Of a DNA stretch of 43,605 bases, positions 32,844 to 39,506 are shown piece by piece; the first letter of the stretch is position 1; every line of letters begins with the position of its first letter. This DNA comes from a virus. The stretch spans positions 1-43,605 of the IMG/VR virus record IMGVR_UViG_3300041809_002110. The stretch is one strand, 5' to 3'. The notes under the pieces were generated by a model. That model saw only the letters and a program-made list of their open reading frames with translations. It had not been told where the DNA came from and did not search any database. Made by a program: the position numbers and the translations under genes.

Positions 32844-33451
32844 AAAACCTCCATTTTCTTTGCTTCGATCGGAGTAAATGACAGGCCGAGTCTCTCGGCA
32901 CGGGCCTCCATCCGCTGGCGCAACCGGCTGTACTGCCAGCTCGAGGGCATGTAGGAGCGCAGCCCGGCGAGCCATTGGTCGAGGTCCGTGGGGCACAGGC
33001 CGTCCGGCAGCGCCAGGAGCGGGCCGTCGCACCGCTTGAGCGCGGCAATGCAGACCTCGCTGCAAAACCAGCCTAGGACGGGCTTGGGCGACGGCAGCCC
33101 GAGCACGTGTTGCAGGCCCGCGTCGATCGCGGCCCGCAGGCTGTAGGGCTGGCCCACCTGGCCGTTGCACCAGGCGATCATGGCGGGGCTTTCCCGGCAG
33201 CCGAATTGCTCCAACGGTACGACCTTCCACCGCGTGGGATCCGCTAGCTCCTGGTCGGCAAGCGGCGGCAGCCAGGCCACGCCGCTGGGCACGCCGGCGG
33301 CCCGCTGGGCCGACGACGGCCAGAGGGCCGTAAACCGGTGGCCGCTGGCGACCCGCAGCTCGGCGTGCACGTCCGGGCCGCAAAACTCGTGGATCACCGC
33401 CGCGTAGGAGCTACTCACGCCCGGCTTGTATTGCTCGAACAGGAGGTCCAT
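32840..33451 (-). CDS. Permuted papain-fold hydrolase (NlpC/YiiX-like)
   Basis: The product is 203 residues. The core is GQPYSLRAAIDAGLQH and, ~35 residues later, GWFCSEVCIAALKR, the G-x-PY and F/WCSE motifs of circularly permuted NlpC/P60-like enzymes (YiiX/YebB type), where the Cys of CSE is the nucleophile. The His partner is less clear. Such enzymes cleave amide bonds in cell-wall peptides or lipids. No lysozyme or amidase of a standard kind was recognised in the window, so this is the best endolysin candidate. The ATG at 33451 abuts the TTAGTGG repeat of element 10, with no Shine-Dalgarno. Confidence 0.6.
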   Translation of the reverse strand: MDLLFEQYKPGVSSSYAAVIHEFCGPDVHAELRVASGHRFTALWPSSAQRAAGVPSGVAWLPPLADQELADPTRWKVVPLEQFGCRESPAMIAWCNGQVGQPYSLRAAIDAGLQHVLGLPSPKPVLGWFCSEVCIAALKRCDGPLLALPDGLCPTDLDQWLAGLRSYMPSSWQYSRLRQRMEARAERLGLSFTPIEAKKMEVL

Positions 33452-33583
33452 GGGTGGCGGGTGGCGAGTGGTTAGTGGTTAGTGGCGGGGAGGCGGGCAG
33501 GTGATAGGCAATAGGTCATAGGTCATAGGCCGCTGCGTCGGCCTCCGCGGCTCTCCTATCTCCTATTGCCTATTGCCTCTTCC
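33452..33583. repeat. Heptad-arm element 10
   Basis: CGAGTGG and TTAGTGG units beside the start codon (33451), then TGATAGG, CAATAGG and TCATAGG units, core AGGCCGCTGCGTCGGCCTCC with GGCTCTCCTAT, right arm of CTCCTAT and TGCCTAT units. Confidence 0.9.
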
Positions 33584-33619
33584 CGCGGGTTGTGGTGCGT
33601 TTCACGCACCCTACAAACT
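33582..33619. repeat. GTGCG hairpin repeat, copy between two heptad elements
   Basis: CCCGCGGGTTGTGGTGCG continues TTTCACGCACC and CTACAAACT. It is the best-preserved copy, wedged exactly between elements 10 and 11. CCCGCGGG is itself an 8-bp palindrome. Confidence 0.85.
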
Positions 33620-33621
33620 GA

Positions 33622-33715
33622 GGTCATAGGTCACAGGTCATAGGCCGCCGGTTGGGGCCGCGCGGCTCTCCTATCCCCTATTGCCTATTGCCTCTCCCCT
33701 ATTGCCTCTCCGCTC
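33622..33715. repeat. Heptad-arm element 11
   Basis: TCATAGG and TCACAGG units, core AGGCCGCCGGTTGGGGCCGC with GGCTCTCCTAT, right arm of CCCCTAT and TGCCTAT units. It overlaps the end of the secreted protease gene, which takes its last Glu-Arg-Gln-stop from the element. Confidence 0.9.
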
Positions 33716-35264
33716 CGGGCGGTGAATCAAACGAATAATCTGGCGCCGCGGACACATTCACGATCACCCACAGATCGCTGTCTTGGGTGAAAAACTTGTC
33801 TTCGAGGTAGGCGTAGCCGCCCACGCCCCAAGTGCTCGACCAGCTATTGAGGATCTTCCAGAAGCACCGGCCGGGGTAGTTGGGCGAAGTGAACGTCCCG
33901 CCGCAGACGGTGATCTCGTGGTTTACGCCGTTGCCGGCGCCGGCGGCGTAGGTGATGAAGCCCTGGCTGTCCGGGTTGAACCCGTTGCCGACCGAGATCC
34001 CGCAGGTGATCGGCAGGCCCCGGGCGATCGCCGCGGCGATGTAGCCGAGGTTCTGGCTCGTGTCGTTGGGCGGCCCGTAGACGCCCAAGAGCGTGTGCTG
34101 GGCCGCGTCGCCCTGATAGCCGGCCGGCAGGTTGCCCCAGCGGGGCATCAAGGACAGGGGTATGGTGCCGGTTTGCCCGAACAGTTGAATCACGTCGCCG
34201 GCCATGCCGCCGTTGCTGCCATCGGTGGCCGCGGCGGCGTACCAGGGCGAAAACGGGTAGAAGTTGGCCGGCCCGAAGGCCCGGTAGACTGCCGCGTTAA
34301 ACAGGCTGGTGGGGGCCTCGGCATAGCAGATCCCGTACTGGCCCTGGTCGGGGACCACCTGAAACTGGGTCGAGAGGTCCACCTGGTAGGGATACTCGCC
34401 CGGGTTCAAGGGTGCTAGCACGGCCTGCATCGATTGGATCGGCTTGCCGTGAATGGCGAAGCGGAGGCCCGCAGGGGCCGGACGGAGGCCCAGGTACCGT
34501 TTCTGGCCCTTGATGGTCACGAAACCCTTGCCCTGCGGCAGGTAGCCCTTCAGGAGCGTCAGAACGTCCGTTTCGGTGGCCGTCGGCGAGATGGTCTGGG
34601 TGCCGAGGATCTTGACGACGCCGGCCGTGCGCGAATAGGCGATCACCGCGGGCTGTTTTGAAGCGGGGGCCAGGGCGACCCAGGCATCGAGCGCCGGCGG
34701 GTGCGAGACGGTGAGCATGGCCGGATCAATTACGAGCCAGGAGCCGTTCTGAGAGCCCAGGAAGGCGGCGATCGCGTGGGAGTGGGAGACCTCGGCCAAG
34801 GATTGCGAGAGGGCGAACTCCGAGCCGATACCGACGACCGAGAGCGTCGAGTCGATCGAGGCTGGCGCCGGACCGGGGGTCGGATTCGGCGTCGGGCCGG
34901 GGGCCACCGTGACCGTGACGGTTGCTGTGGCGGAGCCGCCGCGTGCGGTGCATGAAGAGCAGCCGCCCGAACAGCATCCACGGCCGCGGGTGGCCACCAG
35001 CGTGTAGGTGCAGGTTTCCGTGGGACTCACGATCGTGTAGCCCGTCGTGACTCCCTCGTCCTGGCCGGTGATGGTGACCCGATCGGCATTCGCTGTCGAC
35101 CAGGCCAGCCGCGTAGACCCGCCCGGTAAGATTTGTTGGGGCGTGGCGGTGAAACTCAGCACCCTGGGGGAGAAAAAGAATTGCTCTTGCGCGCACAACG
35201 CGGAGCCGGAAAGAATGGCCGCGAGACAAACGAGGCTAATTGCGAGTCGTTTTGGCTGCAACAT
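33699..35264 (-). CDS. Secreted papain-like (C1) cysteine protease with Ig-like domain
   Basis: The product is 521 residues. Signal peptide MLQPKRLAISLVCLAAILSG with likely cleavage after ALCA. Residues about 33-120 are an Ig-like beta domain (LSFTATPQQILPGGSTRLAWSTANADRV..YTLVATR..ATVTVTV) interrupted by a Cys-rich insert (CCSGGCSSC), then a Pro linker. The protease part has QGQYGICYAEA (Gln307/309, nucleophile Cys313), NGVNHEITVCGG (His449) and ILNSWSSTWGVGGY (Asn473), the C1 catalytic set. It is unusual for a phage. Likely role: release from, or attack on, a protein-rich envelope. The ending comes from repeat element 11. Confidence 0.75.
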   Translation of the reverse strand: MLQPKRLAISLVCLAAILSGSALCAQEQFFFSPRVLSFTATPQQILPGGSTRLAWSTANADRVTITGQDEGVTTGYTIVSPTETCTYTLVATRGRGCCSGGCSSCTARGGSATATVTVTVAPGPTPNPTPGPAPASIDSTLSVVGIGSEFALSQSLAEVSHSHAIAAFLGSQNGSWLVIDPAMLTVSHPPALDAWVALAPASKQPAVIAYSRTAGVVKILGTQTISPTATETDVLTLLKGYLPQGKGFVTIKGQKRYLGLRPAPAGLRFAIHGKPIQSMQAVLAPLNPGEYPYQVDLSTQFQVVPDQGQYGICYAEAPTSLFNAAVYRAFGPANFYPFSPWYAAAATDGSNGGMAGDVIQLFGQTGTIPLSLMPRWGNLPAGYQGDAAQHTLLGVYGPPNDTSQNLGYIAAAIARGLPITCGISVGNGFNPDSQGFITYAAGAGNGVNHEITVCGGTFTSPNYPGRCFWKILNSWSSTWGVGGYAYLEDKFFTQDSDLWVIVNVSAAPDYSFDSPPGAERQ

Positions 35265-35623
35265 GAGACGGAAGGGGGTTAGAGTGGGTGTTGCGGGGGC
35301 GATCGAGAGACGCCCCACGGAAGAAAGCGGGACACAGCGGCGTACACAAAGATCGCATCATGCGAATGATCCCTGCTAGCATCCTGCGTTGGGCCGGTGT
35401 ACACCTGAGCGGCTCATACGCCGCTGGTCCCGGAGCTGCTGCGAAAAACCCTAACCGCCGCGAAGGGATAAGTCAAGCAAAATCCGGGCGCCGTAAGTGG
35501 TTAGGGGTTAGAGGTTAGCGGCGAAAAGGCAGCACGGAAGGGGCAATAGGCAATAGGGGATAGGAGAGCCGGAAGGCCCGAACCAGCGGCCTATGACCTA
35601 TGACCTATTGCCTCTTCCCTCTT
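35265..35623. other. Intergenic gap with heptad-arm element 12
   Basis: 35265-35495 holds no gene I can support; on the minus strand there is a TTGACT hexamer near 35471-35476 but only a poor -10. The repeat element occupies 35500-35623 (separate entry). Short plus-strand ORFs here lack Shine-Dalgarno and recognisable content. Confidence 0.45.
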
Positions 35624-35630
35624 TCACGGC
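35500..35630. repeat. Heptad-arm element 12 (inverted core)
   Basis: TTAGAGG-type units, then CAATAGG units, then AGGAGAGCCGGAAGGCCCG and AACCAGCGGCCTATG, the same reversed core as element 5, and a right arm of ACCTATG and CCTATTG units. Confidence 0.9.
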
Positions 35631-36202
35631 CTCGCCCCCCGCAGATGCACCCCGTCGATCTCGTTGGCCACCTCGCCGCGGGCCTCGTGCATCGCCCGGA
35701 TGCCCAGCGTGAGCGCGATCTCGATCTCTCCTCGCGTCAGATGCTGGTTAATGTCGAGCGTCAGGCTCTGCCTCAGTATCCCGCCGGGGAGTTCGATGGC
35801 CGGCGGCAAATCAACCACCTCGAGCCGCGTCCGCCACCAGGCCTCCTTGACCTGGATCCGCCGCCGGTCGGCCTCGCGGCGCCGCTCGAAATCCTCGGGC
35901 GTGACCAGGGGGTGATCGACAGGGAGCGACGGATCAAAGACGAGGATTTCAGCGAGCCGCTTATCGCGAACGGGTTCCGAGATCGGCGGGATCGGCGCCC
36001 GGGGCTTCGTGGTGGAGGTCGCGGATTTGGTCGGCGGCAGCGGCGGAGATGAAGGTGCCACGCGGGCGCCGAGCTTGTGTAGGTGATAATACAGCCCCTG
36101 CCGCGACAGTCCCAATCGCCGGGCTGCCTCGCCGCGGCGCCCGCCGCAGGCCTCGAGTACCGCCAGAATCTCCCGACCGCGATCCGTCACGTCAGTGGCC
36201 AT
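35624..36202 (-). CDS. Fis-type helix-turn-helix regulator
   Basis: The product is 192 residues. Residues about 9-42 (REILAVLEACGGRRGEAARR and LGLSRQGLYYHLHKLG) are a Fis/NtrC-type HTH with the AARRLGLSRQGLY recognition segment. A Pro/Thr-rich linker (50-80) follows, then a helical and beta C-terminal part (EDFERRREADRRRIQVKEAWW, LTRGEIEIALTLGIRAMHEA) of unknown fold, possibly an oligomerisation or ligand domain. It stands between the late genes and the accessory cassette and could control late genes or lysogeny. The start at 36202 has no clear Shine-Dalgarno. Confidence 0.7.
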   Translation of the reverse strand: MATDVTDRGREILAVLEACGGRRGEAARRLGLSRQGLYYHLHKLGARVAPSSPPLPPTKSATSTTKPRAPIPPISEPVRDKRLAEILVFDPSLPVDHPLVTPEDFERRREADRRRIQVKEAWWRTRLEVVDLPPAIELPGGILRQSLTLDINQHLTRGEIEIALTLGIRAMHEARGEVANEIDGVHLRGARP

Positions 36203-36296
36203 GATCGGCCATTGTAACGCGCAGAAGGCGAAACCCCCCTCCCGCCGCGGTCGGCAACATGGGGAACCTGCGCGGGCGTTGTGGCCTGTGAAAGCC

Positions 36297-36310
36297 CCGC
36301 GAAAGCGGGA
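36297..36310. terminator. Short GC hairpin with GAAA loop
   Basis: CCCGC-GAAA-GCGGG forms a 5-bp stem with a stable tetraloop on the plus strand. On the minus strand it is followed by GGCTTTC rather than a T-run. It may limit read-through between the plus-strand cassette promoter and the minus-strand regulator. The remaining DNA of 36203-36439 has only a TATGAT (36411-36416) as a possible -10 for the cassette. Confidence 0.35.
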
Positions 36311-36439
36311 AACCAATGCTTCCGTGGTGGGGTTTATTGGCTTTTGTGGGGTTTCAGCGTAAATTCAATAAGGTGGGCAAGTGGGTTTGGTCGATCTTGT
36401 GTTTTTGCGATATGATTCCCGCCGGACGGAGGCATTACG

Positions 36440-36613
36440 ATGTCAAAAGTTGAGCAGCTTATTCGGGAGCCCGGGGTTGGACATCAGGTGGTCAGAGGAA
36501 TCATTGGGATTTCACCGGGCACAACGGGGAAAATCACGGTTACGAGCGGGGGCAAGAAGTACGTCGTTAACGCGACGGTCTTGCGAAAGGTCGGCACGAA
36601 GCTAACAAAGTAG
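36440..36613 (+). CDS. 57-residue protein, first gene of accessory cassette
   Basis: ATG at 36440 has GGAGG 7 nt upstream. The product has a short helix (SKVEQLIREPGVG) and a likely beta barrel (GISPGTTGKITVTSGGKKYVVNATVLRKVG), an SH3-like small basic protein. No family is recognised. It is directly upstream of the membrane protein gene and clearly less GC-rich than flanking genes. A TATGAT box at 36411-36416 may serve as -10. Confidence 0.6.
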   Translation: MSKVEQLIREPGVGHQVVRGIIGISPGTTGKITVTSGGKKYVVNATVLRKVGTKLTK

Positions 36614-36624
36614 GGCCGGCCGTC

Positions 36625-37434
36625 TTGAATATCGCTTTCCAGGCTCTCGCAATCGTCGTCCTGATTCTTCCGGGAGCCATCTTTTACAGGTTCAGGTCTG
36701 CATTTGGCCACTTTCGAGCCCAACGTCAACTGACGGACGAGATTTTGCATAGTCTCGTGGCAGCAGCAGTCGCTCATCTCGTTTGGGTGCCCCTCAGCAA
36801 TATTGTGAGTTCGTGGCTCGACCTTGGATTGTGGGTCGATCTAAGATCCGTCTGTACCTTGGTCGCCGGACGGTTGGACGAAGGCTCAAGTTCGGTGACT
36901 GCGCTGAATTCGCTCAGTGACCATCCGGTGGCGGTTTTCGTTTATTTTTCCACGTTGTTCGGGGCGTGCGCTCTATGCGGTTACGGCCTCAGAAGATTGC
37001 TTCAGTGGATTCACGGGCCTATCAAAGAGCTTCTGCTTTTCGCCGGACCCGACGAATTTCAGGCGCGTCGGTTTGCTCACTGGTCCCGCGTGTTGTCCGT
37101 TGACATTGCCACGAATCAAGTAACATGCACCACCGTAGTAGCCTCAGCCCTCCTCGGGTCCAAATCGTTCTTGTACGCTGGGCTCTTAAAAAGCGTGCTT
37201 TGGAATGAATCATCCGGGGAACCGGAGTGGTTGGAGCTATCTTCAACCATGCGCCGCGAGACAGGGGCGGCCGACGAACCGCCCGAAGGTGAAGACGAGC
37301 ACTGGTATTCCATCCAAGGTGAATCGTTCATGTTGAGGTATTCCAAAGTGGATACGCTCAATCTGATCTATTCGGCGCTGGGCGACCAACCGGCCGTAGA
37401 AGAGCCGCCACTCGATTCTGGTGCCGCGTCTTAA
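36625..37434 (+). CDS. DUF6338-like membrane protein
   Basis: The product is 269 residues. Three hydrophobic helices (about 3-20, 43-62, 100-120), then a cytoplasmic-type domain whose later part (SKSFLYAGLLKSVLWNESSGEPEWLELSS) matches my memory of DUF6338 (membrane N-terminus plus a beta domain with a G-x-L-x-S or E pattern). Function of the family is unknown. In mobile elements such genes are candidates for phage exclusion or defence, which is inference. The start is TTG at 36625 with a weak Shine-Dalgarno. It is on the plus strand, with atypical composition, and abuts the broken ASCH gene. Confidence 0.65.
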   Translation: MNIAFQALAIVVLILPGAIFYRFRSAFGHFRAQRQLTDEILHSLVAAAVAHLVWVPLSNIVSSWLDLGLWVDLRSVCTLVAGRLDEGSSSVTALNSLSDHPVAVFVYFSTLFGACALCGYGLRRLLQWIHGPIKELLLFAGPDEFQARRFAHWSRVLSVDIATNQVTCTTVVASALLGSKSFLYAGLLKSVLWNESSGEPEWLELSSTMRRETGAADEPPEGEDEHWYSIQGESFMLRYSKVDTLNLIYSALGDQPAVEEPPLDSGAAS

Positions 37435-37436
37435 CT

Positions 37437-37657
37437 GGTCGGTCGCCACGGCGACGGCGCCCGCCCCGCTGGGCAACGGCGTCCGCAACTCGCCGTCGGC
37501 CAGGGCGGCCAGCACGCGTGCCGGCATGGATCAGCAGCGGGCCGCGGTAGGCCGGCCGCCACTTGCGATTTTCGACCCGCTTCACGTCGGCCTGGTCGAT
37601 GCCCTCCCAACCGACGATCAACGAGGCGTACGGCTGGCAGACCGTAAGGCACTTCAT
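37437..37657 (-). pseudogene. Broken ASCH-domain gene
   Basis: ATG at 37657 overlaps the upstream stop (ATGA). The first ~48 residues (MKCLTVCQPYASLIVGWEG, then RVENRKWRPAYRGPLLIHAGTR) are an ASCH N-terminus, a beta-barrel fold linked to RNA or nucleotide binding. In frame the reading then becomes basic nonsense; in the frame one base away it continues VLAALADGELRTPLPSGAGAVAVATD, the expected ASCH middle. A one-base shift therefore lies near 37525-37530. Homology ends at about 37440, next to the stop of the plus-strand cassette, so the 3' part is lost. Confidence 0.7.
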
Positions 37658-37902
37658 ACGCCCACCTCCCACGGCGCGGGACAGGCGGCCCGCGCGGCGT
37701 CGTACTCGCGCTTGTAGGCCTGATACTGCGCCTCGGTCATGCCAGCAAACTGCAATCGCATGGCACAGGCAACCGTGCTGCGGGGCGGGCGCCGCACCGT
37801 CCGGGCCGCGGCCCGAAACTCCGCCAGGTGCTGCTTTCGCCGCAGCCGCGCCTCGAGCGCCCGGAGATCGTCCGCCGTTGCGTTACTGGCTGCCTGGCTC
37901 AT
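37654..37902 (-). CDS. Small early protein
   Basis: The product is 82 residues, mostly helical and basic (DDLRALEARLRRKQHLAEFR, AQYQAYKREYDAARAACPAPWE). ATG at 37902 overlaps the initiator stop (ATGA) and its own stop overlaps the ASCH start in the same way, so three genes are translationally linked. No family is recognised. By place it could be a helicase-loader-like or replication accessory, but its size argues against lambda P. Confidence 0.65.
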   Translation of the reverse strand: MSQAASNATADDLRALEARLRRKQHLAEFRAAARTVRRPPRSTVACAMRLQFAGMTEAQYQAYKREYDAARAACPAPWEVGV

Positions 37903-39062
37903 ACGGCGGCCTCCCGGGTCGTCTCCGCAGGTGCACGCCACGGCTGGGCGCAGGCATCCCACGCGATCCGCCGGAACTGGCGCTTGAGCGTCGCCAAAAC
38001 CTGTTGCGGATCGGTGCCTTCCGGGCAGACCTCAGCGAACTCCGCGGCCGTGTTCCGAAGGATCCCGATCAGGCAGGCGACCCGCGTCTTGCGGACCACC
38101 TCGCGGGCCGTTTTGCGGGCGGCGCCGTGGATCCATTCGCGGTGCTCGGCGCCCAGGAAGACCACCGCCGCGCCCAGAATCGCCAAAAACAGCCGATCGT
38201 CGCGCGGCACCGTCCAGGGCGCCGGCACACGCCCCGCCGGCCAGGTGATCCTCACGGCGCCGTCGTCGCAAAATTCCTCGACGGCGCCCAGCAGCAGGTC
38301 CTTCACGACCCGCGCGGCGATCGAGACGGCGCGCAGTGCTTCCCTGCGCTGTGTGTTGGGTAGGGTGTTGTAGTTGAATTTAGAACTACTACTACTACAA
38401 ACAAAACAAACATCAGGCGCGCGCGCCGGCGCGCCCGCGCGTTGGGAGCCCATGCCATTCAGCGAAGGGCCCTCGGGGGTGTCCCATGGATGGGACGGGG
38501 TGTCCCATGGATGGGACGGGGTGTCCCATGGATGGGACGGGGTGTCCGGCTGGTGGGACACGCTTTGGGCCGGGGTGGGCTGGTCTTGGGTGGGCTGGGG
38601 TTCGTGGTCGGCACTGGGTCGGCCGACCGAAAGAAAATGGAGCGATTCGGGCAACGGCATCCCGCAGACCGCGTAGATTCCAGCCCAGTCAATCTGGTAG
38701 GTGTTGCCGACTGGCTGTCCGCACCGCTCCGTGGCGATAACGCGCAGGATGCCAGCTCCCCGCGCGTCAGCAATGATTCGCAAAATCGTGGATCTCGAGC
38801 CCCGAGGGCCGATCGGGTCGAGCGTAAACGCCAGCCAGCCCTGGTCGGGAGCCCAGGGCTCGCCGAGCCCCCGTCGCGTATTGAAGTATACGGCGAACAT
38901 CAACCGCACGAATTTATCCTCGTGGGCACAGGTGGCGCTCATGCGGCTCACAACATACACGAACTGCCGCCAGCGGGCCGCCTCGGCCGCCTCGCTGTCC
39001 TGCCACGCCCCCGCCATCGTCTGCTGCTGCTTTTGGTTCTGGTTTCGGTTCCGTCCGCTCAT
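37899..39062 (-). CDS. Replication initiator with internal origin (lambda O-like layout)
   Basis: The product is 387 residues. The N-terminal part (about 20-130) looks like a winged helix (RQFVYVVSRM, SRSTILRIIADARGAGILRV, GNTYQIDW). Residues about 168-194 are a repeated linker (SHQPDTP then three SHPWDTP), encoded by iterons. A Ser-rich piece is encoded by the AT-rich segment. The helical C-terminus (from about 240: ALRAVSIAARVVKDLLLG and others) is the probable partner-binding part. DNA-binding head, ori-encoding linker, protein-binding tail is the lambda O plan. The ATG at 39062 has AGGAG 8 nt upstream. Confidence 0.7.
   Translation of the reverse strand: MSGRNRNQNQKQQQTMAGAWQDSEAAEAARWRQFVYVVSRMSATCAHEDKFVRLMFAVYFNTRRGLGEPWAPDQGWLAFTLDPIGPRGSRSTILRIIADARGAGILRVIATERCGQPVGNTYQIDWAGIYAVCGMPLPESLHFLSVGRPSADHEPQPTQDQPTPAQSVSHQPDTPSHPWDTPSHPWDTPSHPWDTPEGPSLNGMGSQRAGAPARAPDVCFVCSSSSSKFNYNTLPNTQRREALRAVSIAARVVKDLLLGAVEEFCDDGAVRITWPAGRVPAPWTVPRDDRLFLAILGAAVVFLGAEHREWIHGAARKTAREVVRKTRVACLIGILRNTAAEFAEVCPEGTDPQQVLATLKRQFRRIAWDACAQPWRAPAETTREAAV
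38366..38559. other. Candidate replication origin: four iterons plus AT-rich element
   Basis: Three perfect copies of GTCCCATGGATGGGAC start at 38481, 38502 and 38523, exactly 21 bp apart; each is a 7-bp dyad around GG. A degenerate fourth (GTCC...GTGGGAC) starts at 38544, in phase. On the coding-strand 3' side follow an alternating CG tract (38415-38442) and a stretch about 74% A+T (38371-38412) in otherwise GC-rich DNA, suited to unwinding. Lambda ori likewise has four dyad iterons then an AT-rich element inside gene O. Confidence 0.75.
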
Positions 39063-39089
39063 CGTGTCGCTCCTAGGTCGCAGCGTAAG

Positions 39090-39115
39090 TGGGATTAGGG
39101 ATTAGGGACTAGAGG
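39090..39115. repeat. GATTAGG heptad run
   Basis: Two GATTAGG units and a variant (GACTAGA) in tandem. They lie between the initiator start (39062) and the stop of the next gene; the TAG stop at 39109-39111 is inside the run. Confidence 0.8.
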
Positions 39116-39330
39116 ATCATCCTCAGCGGGATTGCCTCCACGGCAAACGACGGCGGGCGGCAGGATTGCAGCTCCTCATCAAACTGACTGCTGTCCTGGA
39201 CGTGTTCCACGGCGATCCGCGTAATGAAACAGTGGATCGGAATACCGCTGGACGTGTGGCCCTCCCAGACGCGGGCAGGAACGCCATTTAGGTCGACGAT
39301 TTTCGTGGTGCTTTCAACTTGGATCTGCAT
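39109..39330 (-). CDS. Small hypothetical early protein
   Basis: The product is 73 residues, beta-rich (STTKIVDLNGVPARVWEGHT, GIPIHCFITRIAVE), ending in an Ile/Leu-rich tail. No family is recognised. The stop lies in a heptad run. The ATG at 39330 has AAGGG about 10 nt upstream. The gap of 176 nt to the next gene (39331-39506) shows nothing I can name. Confidence 0.6.
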   Translation of the reverse strand: MQIQVESTTKIVDLNGVPARVWEGHTSSGIPIHCFITRIAVEHVQDSSQFDEELQSCRPPSFAVEAIPLRMIL

Positions 39331-39506
39331 GCCTCATCACCCTTTCGCTCTGCGAGCCGGCGGTCCGTCCTCGACGCGGTCCGGCCGACGGGGCCGGAGT
39401 CGAGCCGATTTGTCGAGGGGACGCCGTAGCTCCTTTCTTTTCGAGGCGGCTATTTTCCATACACAAACTCCGCGTCGAAAACGGACGGCCGGCTCGTGGC
39501 CTTGTG

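Noticed and set aside
35288-35518. 76-residue plus-strand ORF upstream of the secreted protease
   Set aside because: No Shine-Dalgarno, runs into a heptad element, no recognisable features.
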